Shown piece by piece: positions 8,020 to 16,750 of a DNA stretch of 64,000 bases; position 1 is the first letter of the stretch, and every line of letters begins with the position of its first letter. A model generated the notes under the pieces. It was given only the letters and a program-made list of their open reading frames with translations. It had not been told where the DNA came from and ran no database searches. This stretch comes from an uncultured Oscillospiraceae bacterium (GTDB taxonomy: Bacteria > Bacillota > Clostridia > Oscillospirales > Oscillospiraceae), in assembly GCA_934591815.1 (NCBI GenBank), contig CAKTPV010000002.1, positions 1 to 64,000 of the forward strand, written 5' to 3'. The translations under genes and the position numbers were made by a program.

Positions 8020-8847
8020 ATGATAGCTGTATATATTCTGTTGGGACTTTTGGTGCTGCTGTGCCTGCTGTATGTGCTGTGCCTGCGCTGCCGCCGCCGC
8101 AAGGACTGGGAGCGCTTCCGCAAGTGGCGCTTCGCCCACCGCGGCTTCCACGATAAGCCCCGTATCCCCGAAAACTCCCTGCCCGCCTTCCGCCGCGCCG
8201 TCCAGTGCGGCTTCGGCGCGGAGCTGGACGTCCATCTCATGAAGGACGGCCGTCTGGCGGTCATCCACGACGCCTCCCTGCTGCGTACCGCCGGTGTGGA
8301 CGTGCAGATCGAGGATCTGACGGCGGAGGATCTGAAAAACTACAGGCTGGAGGGCACAGAGCACCACATCCCCCTGCTGGACGAGGTGCTGCCCATCTTC
8401 GCGGGCAAGGCGCCTCTGATCGTAGAGCTGAAGGCCGAGCGGGGCAACGCCGAGGCGCTGGCCGCCGCCGCCTGCAAGCTGCTGGACAAGCACCACATCA
8501 CCTACTGCATCGAGTCCTTCGACCCCCGCTGCCTCATGTGGCTGTGGGCCAACCGTCCCGACGTGGTGCGCGGTCAGCTCTCCGAAAACTTCCGGCGTCA
8601 CGGCGACGGGACGAACCTGCCCGGCGTGGTGCGCTGGGTACTGAGCAACCTGCTGCTCAACGCCCGCACCCGGCCCGACTTCATCGCCTACCGCTATGAG
8701 GACCGGAAATGCCTGTCCCTCCGGCTGTGCCGCAGTCTGTACGGCGCACAGGAGTTCAGCTGGACCATCCGCTCCAAGGAGACCATGGACGCCGCCGAGA
8801 AGGACGGCGCGCTGGTCATCTTTGAGTGCTTCGATCCGAGGGGGTGA
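8020..8847 (+). CDS. glycerophosphodiester phosphodiesterase, membrane-anchored
   Basis: A GDPD-family TIM-barrel enzyme of 275 residues that hydrolyses glycerophosphodiesters to glycerol 3-phosphate and an alcohol. Residues 2-25 form one membrane anchor, followed by a basic patch (RCRRRK). The catalytic core is recognisable: AHRGFHD with the first histidine, PENSLPAF, then ELDVHL with the metal-binding acidic residues and VIHDASL with the second histidine. ATG at 8020 has GGAGG nine bases upstream, inside the end of the transporter gene, and lies one base after its stop. The catalytic domain may face either side; the anchor suggests action on membrane-derived lipids. Confidence 0.88.
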   Translation: MIAVYILLGLLVLLCLLYVLCLRCRRRKDWERFRKWRFAHRGFHDKPRIPENSLPAFRRAVQCGFGAELDVHLMKDGRLAVIHDASLLRTAGVDVQIEDLTAEDLKNYRLEGTEHHIPLLDEVLPIFAGKAPLIVELKAERGNAEALAAAACKLLDKHHITYCIESFDPRCLMWLWANRPDVVRGQLSENFRRHGDGTNLPGVVRWVLSNLLLNARTRPDFIAYRYEDRKCLSLRLCRSLYGAQEFSWTIRSKETMDAAEKDGALVIFECFDPRG

Positions 8848-8853
8848 CCGTCG

Positions 8854-9405
8854 ATGAGAGTCATCACCGGTACTGCCCGCGGCAGAGTATTGAAGGAATT
8901 GATGGGCATGGAGACCCGCCCCACCACCGGCAAGGTGAAGGAGAGCCTGTTCTCCATCATCCAGTTCGACATTGAGGGCCGCCGTGTGCTGGATCTGTTC
9001 GCCGGCACCGGTCAGCTGGGCATCGAGGCCCTGAGCCGGGGCGCGGCGGAGTGCGTGTTCGTGGAGCGGCGCAGCGACGCCGTCCATCTCGTTCAGGAAA
9101 ATCTGGCCCTCTGCAAGCTGACCGACCGCGCCCATGTCCGGCAGGGCGATGCCCTCGCCTATCTCCGCAGCGGCGAGAAGTTCGATCTGGTCTTTCTGGA
9201 CCCGCCCTATGCCTCCGGCCTGCTGGAGCAGACGCTGACGGATATCGCAGCGTTTGACATTTGCCGTCAGCATGGTATAATTGTGGCGGAAAGTGCCGCG
9301 GAAACGGTTTTGCCCGCACTTCCGCCCCCCTATCGGCTGTACCGCGAGTACCGGTACGGCAAAATCAAGCTGACGGTGTTCCATCGCGGCGGAAACGAGG
9401 ACTGA
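8854..9405 (+). CDS. rsmD: 16S rRNA (guanine966-N2)-methyltransferase RsmD
   Basis: A 183-residue SAM-dependent methyltransferase that modifies G966 of 16S rRNA during 30S assembly. The SAM-binding motif DLFAGTGQLGIEALSRGA is at about 48-65, and the amino-methyltransferase motif DPPY occurs at about 116. The N-terminal MRVITGTARG with RPTTGKVKESLF is typical. GAGGGGG provides the ribosome binding site. It lies directly before coaD, the conserved rsmD-coaD pairing seen in many Firmicutes. Confidence 0.95.
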   Translation: MRVITGTARGRVLKELMGMETRPTTGKVKESLFSIIQFDIEGRRVLDLFAGTGQLGIEALSRGAAECVFVERRSDAVHLVQENLALCKLTDRAHVRQGDALAYLRSGEKFDLVFLDPPYASGLLEQTLTDIAAFDICRQHGIIVAESAAETVLPALPPPYRLYREYRYGKIKLTVFHRGGNED

Positions 9406-9408
9406 CCC

Positions 9409-9888
9409 ATGAAGATCGCCATTTATCCCGGCAGCTTTGACCCCATCACACTGGGGCATCTGGACATCATCCGCCGGGGTGCGGCCTGCTTTGACAAGCT
9501 GTATGTCTGCGTCATGGTCAACTGCGAGAAAAAGCTGCCCATGTTCACGCCGGAGCGCCGGCTGGAGCTGATCCGCCGCAGCGTGGCGGACATCCCCAAC
9601 GTGGAGGTGGAAAGCTGGAGCGGTCTGCTGGCGGACTATGCCCGTGAAAAGGACGCCCATATCCTGCTCAAGGGCGTGCGCAACGCCACCGACTGGGACA
9701 TGGAGCTGCAGATGTCCCGCATCAATCAGGGCATCCTGCCGGGGCTGGAGACGCTGCTGCTGCCCGCCAGCGCGGACTATGAGCATTTCAGCTCCACCAT
9801 GGCCCGGGAGATGATCCGTTACGGCCAGCCTCTGGAAAAATATGTACCGGCGCCCATCGCCGAGGAATTGGAAAAAATGCGGGGCTGA
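9409..9888 (+). CDS. coaD: phosphopantetheine adenylyltransferase CoaD
   Basis: Penultimate enzyme of coenzyme A synthesis: 4'-phosphopantetheine plus ATP gives dephospho-CoA. The 159-residue product has the full family length. GSFDPITLGH near the N-terminus holds the nucleotidyltransferase TxGH motif, and FSSTMARE near residue 127 is the ISSTxxR equivalent. It starts three bases after the rsmD stop and is probably cotranscribed with it. Confidence 0.96.
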   Translation: MKIAIYPGSFDPITLGHLDIIRRGAACFDKLYVCVMVNCEKKLPMFTPERRLELIRRSVADIPNVEVESWSGLLADYAREKDAHILLKGVRNATDWDMELQMSRINQGILPGLETLLLPASADYEHFSSTMAREMIRYGQPLEKYVPAPIAEELEKMRG

Positions 9889-9924
9889 CGTCCTGCCAAA
9901 AACAGAGAAAGGAACGAGGGATCT

Positions 9925-10467
9925 ATGGAAGAAAAGGATGTACAGCGACTGCTGGATATGCTCTACGGCATGATCGACGAGGCCAAGAGCGCCGCCTTCA
10001 GCTCCGACAAATGCATCATCAACCGCGACGAAGCCCTGGATCTGCTGGACGAGATCCGCGCCAAGCTCCCGCTGGAGCTGAAGAAAGCCCGCGAGCTCAT
10101 CGCCGCCCGCAGCGAGTATGTGGCGGGCGCCAAGAAAGAGGTCGAAAAGATGCTGCGTCAGGCGGAGCTGGACGCCAAGGTCATCGTCTCCGAGAGCGAG
10201 ACGATCCAGATGGCCCGCCAGAAGAGCAGCGAGATCCTCCGCCGCGCCGAGGAGCGCACCCGTGAGCTGTATCACGTGGCCAACACCTATACGGAGGACG
10301 CTCTGCGCCGCACGGAGGAGGCCATCCAGATGGCGCTCAGCGAGGTGCAGGAATCCCGTGTCCGCTTCCGCGCCGCCAGTCAGGAGCAGATGCAGGCCCA
10401 GCGCGCTGAGCTGAACCGCTCCAGCGCCGCCGAGGAATCCCCCAAGGCGCCGGAGGACGCCCAGTAA
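9925..10467 (+). CDS. coiled-coil protein of unknown function
   Basis: A 180-residue, highly charged protein that is helical almost throughout. Residues about 60-150 show heptad-like spacing in stretches such as KKEVEKMLRQAE and SEILRRAEERTRE, so a long coiled coil is likely. There is no signal peptide or membrane segment, and the last 25 residues are acidic and proline-rich. It resembles DivIVA-like or ATP synthase b-like helical proteins in composition only. Similar genes often follow coaD in related genomes from memory, but I cannot name the function. It ends the run, with a strong terminator about 90 bases downstream. The start ATG follows AGAAAGGAACGAGGG. Confidence 0.8.
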   Translation: MEEKDVQRLLDMLYGMIDEAKSAAFSSDKCIINRDEALDLLDEIRAKLPLELKKARELIAARSEYVAGAKKEVEKMLRQAELDAKVIVSESETIQMARQKSSEILRRAEERTRELYHVANTYTEDALRRTEEAIQMALSEVQESRVRFRAASQEQMQAQRAELNRSSAAEESPKAPEDAQ

Positions 10468-10553
10468 CACACCCGTCTCCTTGTGGAAAAAACGACAAAT
10501 TTCTTCACCGTATTTCTACGATTCTCACAAAACAATACCATCTTGTGGCGAAT

Positions 10554-10594
10554 AAACCCGGTAGACACAAAATATTGTGTCTACCGGGTTTTTG
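10554..10594 (+). terminator. terminator after the coaD run
   Basis: AAACCCGGTAGACACAA (10554-10570) pairs perfectly with TTGTGTCTACCGGGTTT (10575-10591) around an AATA loop, followed by TTT. The A-rich 5' side gives some function on the other strand too. Confidence 0.9.
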
Positions 10595-10695
10595 CGTGTC
10601 TCTCCATCGAACATACGTTTTAAGAAATGTGCCTTTTTGCCTGTTTTTTGGAAGTTTTTTCCGCTTTTTGGATGGATCTGGGGGGAAACTTCTTC

Positions 10696-10724
10696 TTGCA
10701 ATTTCATAACGCATTATGTATACT
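10696..10724 (+). promoter_or_regulatory. mraZ / dcw cluster promoter
   Basis: TTGCAA (10696-10701) and TATACT (10719-10724) with a 17-base spacer. It lies about 100 bases before mraZ, so the message has a leader that carries the G-rich repeats. Confidence 0.75.
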
Positions 10725-10730
10725 AACCAT

Positions 10731-10772
10731 GTGAGTGGTGAATTGTGGGGGTAGTGCCCCCATTTGTGGGGA
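10731..10772 (+). promoter_or_regulatory. probable MraZ operator, GTGG repeats
   Basis: GTGG-type repeats begin at 10735, 10745 and 10766, with a GTGCC at 10754, so they recur at about 10- to 11-base intervals just downstream of the -10. MraZ proteins are known to bind tandem GTGG/TGGG repeats before their own genes. The assignment is inference from that pattern. Confidence 0.5.
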
Positions 10773-10827
10773 ATCATCCCACGGTTTTCCACATTCACCC
10801 GATTTTTTCACGAGAGGAGGCGGCCCC

Positions 10828-11244
10828 ATGACCGGTCAATTCAGCCACAATATCGACGCCAAGGGCCGCCTGTTTATCCCCGCCTCCCTCCGCAAGGAGC
10901 TGGGGCAGACCTTCCACGTCACCGTGGGGCAGGATCACTGCCTGTCCGTCTACTCCGACGAGAGCTGGGCGGCGTTCATGGCCAAGCTGAAGGAGCTGTC
11001 CTACAATGAGGTGAAAAAGCTCCGCGCCCTGTTCGCCTACGCGGCGGACTGCGAGCCGGACTCGCAGGGCCGCATCCTCATCCCCGCCAAGCTGCGGGAG
11101 TATGCGGGACTGACCAAGGAGGTCGTGGTGGTGGGCAGCTTTGACCGCGCCGAGATCTGGAGCGCCGAGCGCTGGGCCGCCATCGAAAACGAGGCGTTCT
11201 CCACCGGTGCGCTGGAGCAGGCCATGGCGGAAATGGGGCTGTAA
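10828..11244 (+). CDS. mraZ: transcriptional regulator MraZ
   Basis: A DNA-binding protein of 138 residues that represses its own division and cell-wall operon. It has two tandem AbrB-like MraZ half-domains, each with the DxxxR signature: DAKGRLFIPASLR near 10-22 and DSQGRILIPAKLR near 77-89. ATG at 10828 follows GAGAGGAGG at good spacing; an upstream in-frame start at 10735 would lie in the operator. It is the first gene of the dcw cluster, in its usual place before rsmH. Confidence 0.95.
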   Translation: MTGQFSHNIDAKGRLFIPASLRKELGQTFHVTVGQDHCLSVYSDESWAAFMAKLKELSYNEVKKLRALFAYAADCEPDSQGRILIPAKLREYAGLTKEVVVVGSFDRAEIWSAERWAAIENEAFSTGALEQAMAEMGL

Positions 11245-11247
11245 ACC

Positions 11248-12204
11248 ATGTGTGACCACATCAACGAAAAGGACTACGGCCACAAGCCCGTTCTCCTTCA
11301 CGAATGTCTGGACGCGCTGGCCATCCGGCCGGACGGCGTCTATGTGGACGGTACGCTGGGCCGCGCCGGTCACTCGCTGGAGATCGTCCGCCGCCTGACC
11401 GCGGGCGGGCGGCTCATCGGCATCGACCGGGATCAGACCGCCATCGACGCCGCTCAGGAGCGTCTGGTGCCCTATCTGGACCGCGTTACCCTTGTCCACA
11501 GCAACTTCGACCGTATCGGTGATATCCTCGCCGACCTCCATATTCCCGGCGTGGACGGGATGCTCTTTGATCTGGGCGTCTCCTCCCCTCAGCTGGACGA
11601 TGCCGCACGGGGCTTCTCCTATATGCACGACGCACCGCTGGATATGCGCATGGACCGCACGGCATCCCTCACCGCGCGGGACGTGGTGAACGACTGGCCC
11701 TACGAGGAGCTGCGCCGCATCCTCTACGACTTCGGCGAGGAGCGCTGCGCCCCCGCCATCGCCCGCCGCATCGTGCAGGCGCGGGAGCAGGCTCCTATCG
11801 AGACGACGCTCCAGCTGGTGGACATCATCAAGTCCGCCATGCCCCCCGCCGCCCTGCGGGAGAAGCAGCACCCGGCCAAGCGGAGCTTTCAGGCCATCCG
11901 CATCGCCGTCAACGGCGAGCTGGACGCCCTGCCCCCCATGCTGGAGGCCGCTGTGTCCCACCTGAACGCAGGCGGACGGCTGGCTGTCATCTCCTTCCAC
12001 TCGTTGGAGGATCGCATCATCAAGAAGACCATGCAGGAGCTGGCCACCGGCTGCACCTGCCCGCCCGAATTCCCCGTCTGTGTCTGCGGCAAGAAACCGA
12101 AGATCCGTCTGGTCAGCCGCAAGCCCATCGTATCCGGTGAGGCCGAGCTGACCGAAAACCCCCGGGCCCGCAGCGCCAAGCTGCGCGTCGCGGAAAAGCT
12201 CTGA
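11248..12204 (+). CDS. rsmH: 16S rRNA (cytosine1402-N4)-methyltransferase RsmH
   Basis: RsmH (MraW) methylates the N4 of C1402 in the decoding centre of 16S rRNA. The 318-residue product has HKPVLLHECLDAL at the N-terminus, the SAM motif VDGTLGRAGHS, and the C-terminal signature FHSLEDRIIKK. The small insert CTCPPEFPVCVCGKKP near residue 275 is typical of the family. It starts three bases after mraZ. Confidence 0.96.
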   Translation: MCDHINEKDYGHKPVLLHECLDALAIRPDGVYVDGTLGRAGHSLEIVRRLTAGGRLIGIDRDQTAIDAAQERLVPYLDRVTLVHSNFDRIGDILADLHIPGVDGMLFDLGVSSPQLDDAARGFSYMHDAPLDMRMDRTASLTARDVVNDWPYEELRRILYDFGEERCAPAIARRIVQAREQAPIETTLQLVDIIKSAMPPAALREKQHPAKRSFQAIRIAVNGELDALPPMLEAAVSHLNAGGRLAVISFHSLEDRIIKKTMQELATGCTCPPEFPVCVCGKKPKIRLVSRKPIVSGEAELTENPRARSAKLRVAEKL

Positions 12205-12242
12205 CAGCACGCCCATATTCTAAGGAGAGGAGTGACCGTTCC

Positions 12243-12782
12243 ATGGCAAGTCCCTACCGCAAAAATGCCGTCTATGGCAACCTGGCATACGATCTGGACG
12301 CCCTGGTACGGGAACGCCAGTTAGAGGAAGCCGGCAGGCTGCCCCAGAAGAAGCAGCCCGCCGTGCAGGAGCAGCCTCTCCCCCGCCGTCAGACCCAGAG
12401 CCGCACGGCGGCACGCCCCTCCCCGCTGGTGGTGGGCGGCATCGCGGTGCTGCTGGTCATGGTGGTGGCGCTGATGCTGGGCTATGTCACGCTTACCGAT
12501 GTATCCGGCAGCGTGTCGTCCATCAAGCGGGAGATCGCCGATCTGGACGAGCAGCACATCGCCCTGCTGACGGAGTATGAAAAGACCTTCGATCTGGCTA
12601 CCGTCAAAGCGGCGGCCGAGGCCGCCGGTATGTCCAAGCCCACCAGCGGTCAGATCCAGTATATCGACCTGTCCGGCAGCGACAGCGTCACGCTCTACAA
12701 GGCCGATAGCAGCGGCGCGCTGGACGGGCTGCTGGATTCACTGGAGCGGGGTTGGAGCTATGTGCTGGAATATTTCCGCTGA
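12243..12782 (+). CDS. ftsL: cell division protein FtsL-like
   Basis: A 179-residue single-pass membrane protein of the divisome, partner of FtsQ/DivIB and DivIC. The first 60 residues are cytoplasmic, polar and basic; one membrane helix covers about 61-85; then a coiled-coil segment (SSIKREIADLDEQH) and a short extracellular tail follow. Sequence conservation in this family is very low, so the call rests on topology, size and the position between rsmH and the penicillin-binding protein gene. The ATG follows AAGGAGAGG. Confidence 0.8.
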   Translation: MASPYRKNAVYGNLAYDLDALVRERQLEEAGRLPQKKQPAVQEQPLPRRQTQSRTAARPSPLVVGGIAVLLVMVVALMLGYVTLTDVSGSVSSIKREIADLDEQHIALLTEYEKTFDLATVKAAAEAAGMSKPTSGQIQYIDLSGSDSVTLYKADSSGALDGLLDSLERGWSYVLEYFR

Positions 12783-12806
12783 CAGCGGCCATATCATGAG
12801 GCAGTG

Positions 12807-12834
12807 AGGAGTAAGAAGGCGACTTCTTGCTCCT
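12807..12834 (+). other. stable hairpin with GNRA tetraloop between ftsL and ftsI
   Basis: AGGAGTAAGAAG (12807-12818) pairs with CTTCTTGCTCCT (12823-12834), with one G-U pair, around a GCGA loop of the GNRA class. No T-run follows, so it is not a terminator; it could mark an RNA processing or stability site. Confidence 0.55.
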
Positions 12835-12904
12835 TGCTTGGTATTCGAGAACCCGCGCGGCGTCCGGCAAACCGTGCCGCGCCCTACCTTCGGAGGCAAA
12901 AAAC

Positions 12905-15154
12905 GTGTCAAATCCCAACCGTAAAAATGAAAATATCCGCCGTGCCAACCGGGTCATCCAGACCCGGTCCTTCGTGCTGATGCTCCTTATGGGCGTCGGT
13001 ATGTTCGTGCTGCTGTTTTTCCAGCTCTTTGACCTGCAGATCGTCCGCCACGAGGAGCTGCAGAGCAAGGCAGTGAGCCAGCAGACCCGCCGCACGGTGG
13101 TCACCGCCTCCCGCGGCACCATCTACGACCGCACCGGCAATATCATGGCCATCTCCGCCAGCGCCGAGACCATTATTCTCTCCCCGCTGGAGATCGACCG
13201 GGCCGTCAACGACAAGGACGCCCCCGTGTCGTGGACAAAGGACACGCTGGCCGCCGGCCTTGCCGAGCTGCTGGACGGCGACGCCGCCGCCATCCGCAAG
13301 CGTATGGACAACACCAAGTCCCAGTACGAGGTGATCAAGCTCCGCGCCGAGGAGGACACCGCCAACGCCGTCCGCGCCTACATCAATGAGAACAAGATCG
13401 TGGGCGTCCATCTGGTGGCAGACGCCAAGCGCTACTATCCCTACGGCTCGCTGGCCTCCCACGTCATCGGCTTTGTGGGCGACGACAACACCGGCCTGTA
13501 CGGGCTGGAGGCCCGCTACGAGCAGGAGCTGGAGGGGCAGAGCGGTCTGGTGGTGTCCACCAAGGACAACGCCGGCAACGACATGATGTACGCATACGAG
13601 CAGTATTTTGCCGCCCAGAACGGCAGCGACCTGACACTGACGCTGGACACCACCATCCAGTATTATCTGGAAAAGGGTCTGGAGACCATGACCGATAAAT
13701 TTGCCGCCGCCAACGGCGCCACCGGCATCATCATGGACGTAAAGACCGGGGGCATTCTGGCCATGGCGTCCTCCCCCAGCTACGACCTGAACGACTTCGC
13801 CGCCGTACAGGACAAGACCCTGCGGGAGCGCATGGAGCGGGGCGAGAGCACGCTGGCGGAGATGCAGCTGCTCCAGTGGCGCAACAAGGCGCTGAACGAC
13901 ACCTACGAGCCCGGCTCCACCTTCAAGATCCTGACGCTGGCCGCCGCGCTGGAGGAGGGTGTCATCGACAAGAACACCACCGTCAACTGCAACGGCTATG
14001 TGAATATTTCCAATTACACCATTCACTGCTCCAACAAGGCGGGACACGGTCTGCAAACACTGGTGCAGTCCGTGGGAAATTCCTGCAACCCCGCCTTCAT
14101 CTCCTACGGTCTGAAGCTGGGCAATACCAAATTCTACGACTACATGAGGTCCTTCGGACTGATGGACGGCACCGGCATTGATCTGGGCGGCGAGGCCACC
14201 GGCATCTTCGCCGACCCCTCCAGCTTCACCCAGCTGGACCTGGCCTGCTACTCCTTCGGTCAGAACTTCAACGTCACGCCCCTCTCCCTCATCACGGCGC
14301 AGGCCGCCTGCGTCAACGGCGGCTATCTCCACAGTCCCTATCTGGTGGAGCGCATCACCGACTCCAACGGCAGCGTCACCTACCAGCACGACAGCACCCC
14401 CGTCCGGCAGGTCATCAGTGAGGAGACCTCCGCCGCCGTCCGGGAGTGTCTGGAGTATGTGGTGGCCCACGGCACCGGCAAAAACGGGCAGGTGGCAGGC
14501 TACCGCATCGGCGGCAAGACCGGTACAGCTGATAAAGGGCAGAGCGGCGACGTGGTGGTGTCCTTCCTGTGCTTTGCACCGGCGGACGACCCGCAGGTCA
14601 TCATGCTGCTGACCATGGATACCCCCAGCCGCTACACCGGCACCTACGTCTCCGGCGGCAACATGGTGGCGCCCATCGCCAGCTCCATCATGTCCGAGGT
14701 CCTGCCCTATCTGGGCGTGGAGCCCAGCTACTCCGCCGAGGAGCTGCTGGGTATGGACACCACCGTTCCCAATGTCATCGGTATGTCCGTGGAGGAGGCC
14801 AAGAGCAAGCTCTCCGAGCGCGGCCTTGCCTGCAAGCTCCACGGTGACGGGCAGACCATCACCGACCAGACCCCCGCCGGCGGCGCCATCATCCCCGGCA
14901 AGTCCGCCGTGATCCTGTACGCCGGTACGGATAAATCCACCGCCAAGTGCAAGGTTCCCTATCTCATCGGCAAGACGCCCTCCGAGGCCAATACCGCCGC
15001 CACCGGCGCGGGACTGTTCATCCGCTTCTCCGGCGCCACCGCCAGTGAGTCCTCCGCCGTCCGGGTGCTGTCCCAGACCATCGAGCCCGGCACGGAGGTG
15101 GAGGCCGGTACGGTCATCACCGTCCAGCTGGGCGATACCTCCGTCACGGACTAA
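12905..15154 (+). CDS. ftsI: division penicillin-binding protein (class B transpeptidase) with two PASTA domains
   Basis: A 749-residue class B penicillin-binding protein (FtsI/PBP2B/SpoVD group) that crosslinks septal peptidoglycan. One membrane anchor covers about 21-43. The transpeptidase motifs are present: S338-T-F-K341, SCN in VGNSCNPAF, and K538-T-G. Two PASTA domains follow (about 618-675 and 680-748), beginning TVPNVIGMS and KVPYLIGKT. Two PASTA domains resemble vegetative PBP2B, while sporulating relatives also have SpoVD; only one such gene is present here. GTG at 12905 follows CGGAGGC; upstream in-frame codons run into the hairpin region. Confidence 0.92.
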   Translation: MSNPNRKNENIRRANRVIQTRSFVLMLLMGVGMFVLLFFQLFDLQIVRHEELQSKAVSQQTRRTVVTASRGTIYDRTGNIMAISASAETIILSPLEIDRAVNDKDAPVSWTKDTLAAGLAELLDGDAAAIRKRMDNTKSQYEVIKLRAEEDTANAVRAYINENKIVGVHLVADAKRYYPYGSLASHVIGFVGDDNTGLYGLEARYEQELEGQSGLVVSTKDNAGNDMMYAYEQYFAAQNGSDLTLTLDTTIQYYLEKGLETMTDKFAAANGATGIIMDVKTGGILAMASSPSYDLNDFAAVQDKTLRERMERGESTLAEMQLLQWRNKALNDTYEPGSTFKILTLAAALEEGVIDKNTTVNCNGYVNISNYTIHCSNKAGHGLQTLVQSVGNSCNPAFISYGLKLGNTKFYDYMRSFGLMDGTGIDLGGEATGIFADPSSFTQLDLACYSFGQNFNVTPLSLITAQAACVNGGYLHSPYLVERITDSNGSVTYQHDSTPVRQVISEETSAAVRECLEYVVAHGTGKNGQVAGYRIGGKTGTADKGQSGDVVVSFLCFAPADDPQVIMLLTMDTPSRYTGTYVSGGNMVAPIASSIMSEVLPYLGVEPSYSAEELLGMDTTVPNVIGMSVEEAKSKLSERGLACKLHGDGQTITDQTPAGGAIIPGKSAVILYAGTDKSTAKCKVPYLIGKTPSEANTAATGAGLFIRFSGATASESSAVRVLSQTIEPGTEVEAGTVITVQLGDTSVTD

Positions 15155-15211
15155 AGCGCACGATATTCACACAGCACCGCACAGAATTCCCTTTTCTACG
15201 CAATTTCTGCC

Positions 15212-15220
15212 TGTTATAAT
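15212..15220 (+). promoter_or_regulatory. extended -10 promoter before murE
   Basis: TGTTATAAT is a full extended -10 (TGnTATAAT) 33 bases before the murE ATG. The -35 region (TTTTCT) is poor, as is usual for this class. It would give murE onward expression independent of mraZ. Confidence 0.55.
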
Positions 15221-15252
15221 GGGGGCAAAATGCTGCAAAGGAGACTATTTCT

Positions 15253-16707
15253 ATGAAACTCAACGACATTCTCAACGGCCTGACGATTCTGGAGGCCACC
15301 GCCGACCTGAACGCCGACATCACCGATGTCTGCTATGACTCCCGGCAAGCCGTGGAGGGCGGCCTGTTCGTCGCCATCGCCGGCGCGGCCACCGACGGCC
15401 ACAAGTATATCCCCATGGTGCAGGAAAAGGGCGCCGCCTGCGTGGTCTGCCAGCAGGTGCCGGACTGCGGCATCCCCTATGTGCTGGTGGAGGACTCCCG
15501 CCGGGCGCTGGCGGTCATCGCCTGCAACTGGTTTGACCACCCCTCCCGGGAGATGACTATGGTCGGCGTTACCGGCACCAGCGGCAAGACCACCTCCACC
15601 TATCTCATCAAGAGCATTCTGGAGCAGAAGGCCGGCGCCAAGGTGGGTCTCATCGGCACCATCCAGAACATGATCGGCAGCGAGGTGCTCCACACGGAGC
15701 GCACCACGCCGGAGTCCTTCGAGGTGCAAAAGCTGCTGCGCCGGATGTCCGACGCCGGCTGCACCCACGCCGTCATGGAGGTATCCTCCCACGCGCTGGT
15801 GCTGGACCGGGTCTACGGCATCCGCTTTGCCGTGGGTATTTTTACCAATCTCAGTCAGGATCATCTGGATTTCCACCGCACCATGGAGGAATATTGCGAC
15901 GCCAAGGCTATTTTGTTTGACCGCTGCGACATCGGCGTGTATAATGCCGATGACCCGTGGCATACCCGTCTGCTGCAAAACGCCAAATGCCCCCGGAAAT
16001 TCTCCTACGCCATCCACGCCGACGCGGATCTGAAGGCCAAGTCCGTACAGCTCCGCCCCGGCAGCGTGGCGTTCGATGCCGAGGCGGACACGGAGTGGGC
16101 CCACGTGCAGGTGGGGATCCCCGCCCAGTTCACCGTCTACAACGCGCTGGACGCCATGGCGTGCTGCTGGAATCTGGGTGTGCCGCTGGAGGAGTGCGCC
16201 GATGCGCTGGCCCGGAACCACGGCGTCAAGGGCCGCATGGAGATCATCCCCACCCCCGGCAAGGACTACACCATCCTCAACGACTACTCCCACAAGCCCG
16301 ACGCGCTGGAGAACGTGCTGGAATCGGTGAATGGCTTTGCCAAGGGCCGCACCGTGGTGCTGTTCGGCTGCGGCGGCGACCGGGATAAGACGAAGCGCCC
16401 CGTCATGGGCGGCATCGCCGCACGGCTGGCGGACTTCGTCATCGTCACCAGCGACAACCCCCGCACCGAGGAGCCGCAGGCCATCATCGACGACATTCTG
16501 GCGGGTATGCGGGACACCGACACGCCCTATGTTGCCATTCCCGACCGGGTGGAGGCCATCCACTACGCCATGGATCACGCCCAGAGCGGCGACGTCATCA
16601 TTCTGGCCGGCAAGGGCCACGAGGACTATCAGGAGATCAACCACGTCCACTATCCCATGGATGAGCGGGTCATCGTGGCGGAACACCTGAAGGAAATGCA
16701 GAAATAA
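15253..16707 (+). CDS. murE: UDP-MurNAc-tripeptide synthetase MurE (meso-DAP adding)
   Basis: Mur ligase of 484 residues that adds the third stem-peptide residue to UDP-MurNAc-L-Ala-D-Glu. The ATP loop is VTGTSGKTT at about 112-120, with TTPES and EVSSHAL further on. The substrate motif is DNPRTEEP; an arginine in DNPR marks enzymes that add meso-diaminopimelate rather than lysine. The ATG follows CAAAGGAG. It is followed 43 bases later by mraY, where murF would be expected, so the next ligase must be encoded elsewhere. Confidence 0.95.
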   Translation: MKLNDILNGLTILEATADLNADITDVCYDSRQAVEGGLFVAIAGAATDGHKYIPMVQEKGAACVVCQQVPDCGIPYVLVEDSRRALAVIACNWFDHPSREMTMVGVTGTSGKTTSTYLIKSILEQKAGAKVGLIGTIQNMIGSEVLHTERTTPESFEVQKLLRRMSDAGCTHAVMEVSSHALVLDRVYGIRFAVGIFTNLSQDHLDFHRTMEEYCDAKAILFDRCDIGVYNADDPWHTRLLQNAKCPRKFSYAIHADADLKAKSVQLRPGSVAFDAEADTEWAHVQVGIPAQFTVYNALDAMACCWNLGVPLEECADALARNHGVKGRMEIIPTPGKDYTILNDYSHKPDALENVLESVNGFAKGRTVVLFGCGGDRDKTKRPVMGGIAARLADFVIVTSDNPRTEEPQAIIDDILAGMRDTDTPYVAIPDRVEAIHYAMDHAQSGDVIILAGKGHEDYQEINHVHYPMDERVIVAEHLKEMQK

Positions 16708-16750
16708 AGAAAAGACCTCCGCGGAGCGCGGAGGGAAGGAGCGAGTAAGT

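Larger units (their letters stand above)
10468..10827 (+). other. intergenic region before mraZ
   Basis: These 360 bases hold a perfect terminator for the upstream run, an AT-rich stretch of about 100 bases, the mraZ promoter and a G-rich repeat zone with likely MraZ sites. No coding frame is supported. Confidence 0.7.

Noticed and set aside
7942..10470. An 842-codon open frame on the minus strand across the transporter, phosphodiesterase, rsmD and coaD genes
   Set aside because: It is antisense to four well-recognised genes, has low-complexity composition typical of GC-rich antisense frames, and shows no family resemblance.
12908..14842. A 644-codon minus-strand frame antisense to the penicillin-binding protein gene
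   Set aside because: The plus strand has all transpeptidase motifs; the antisense product is glycine- and histidine-rich text without domains.
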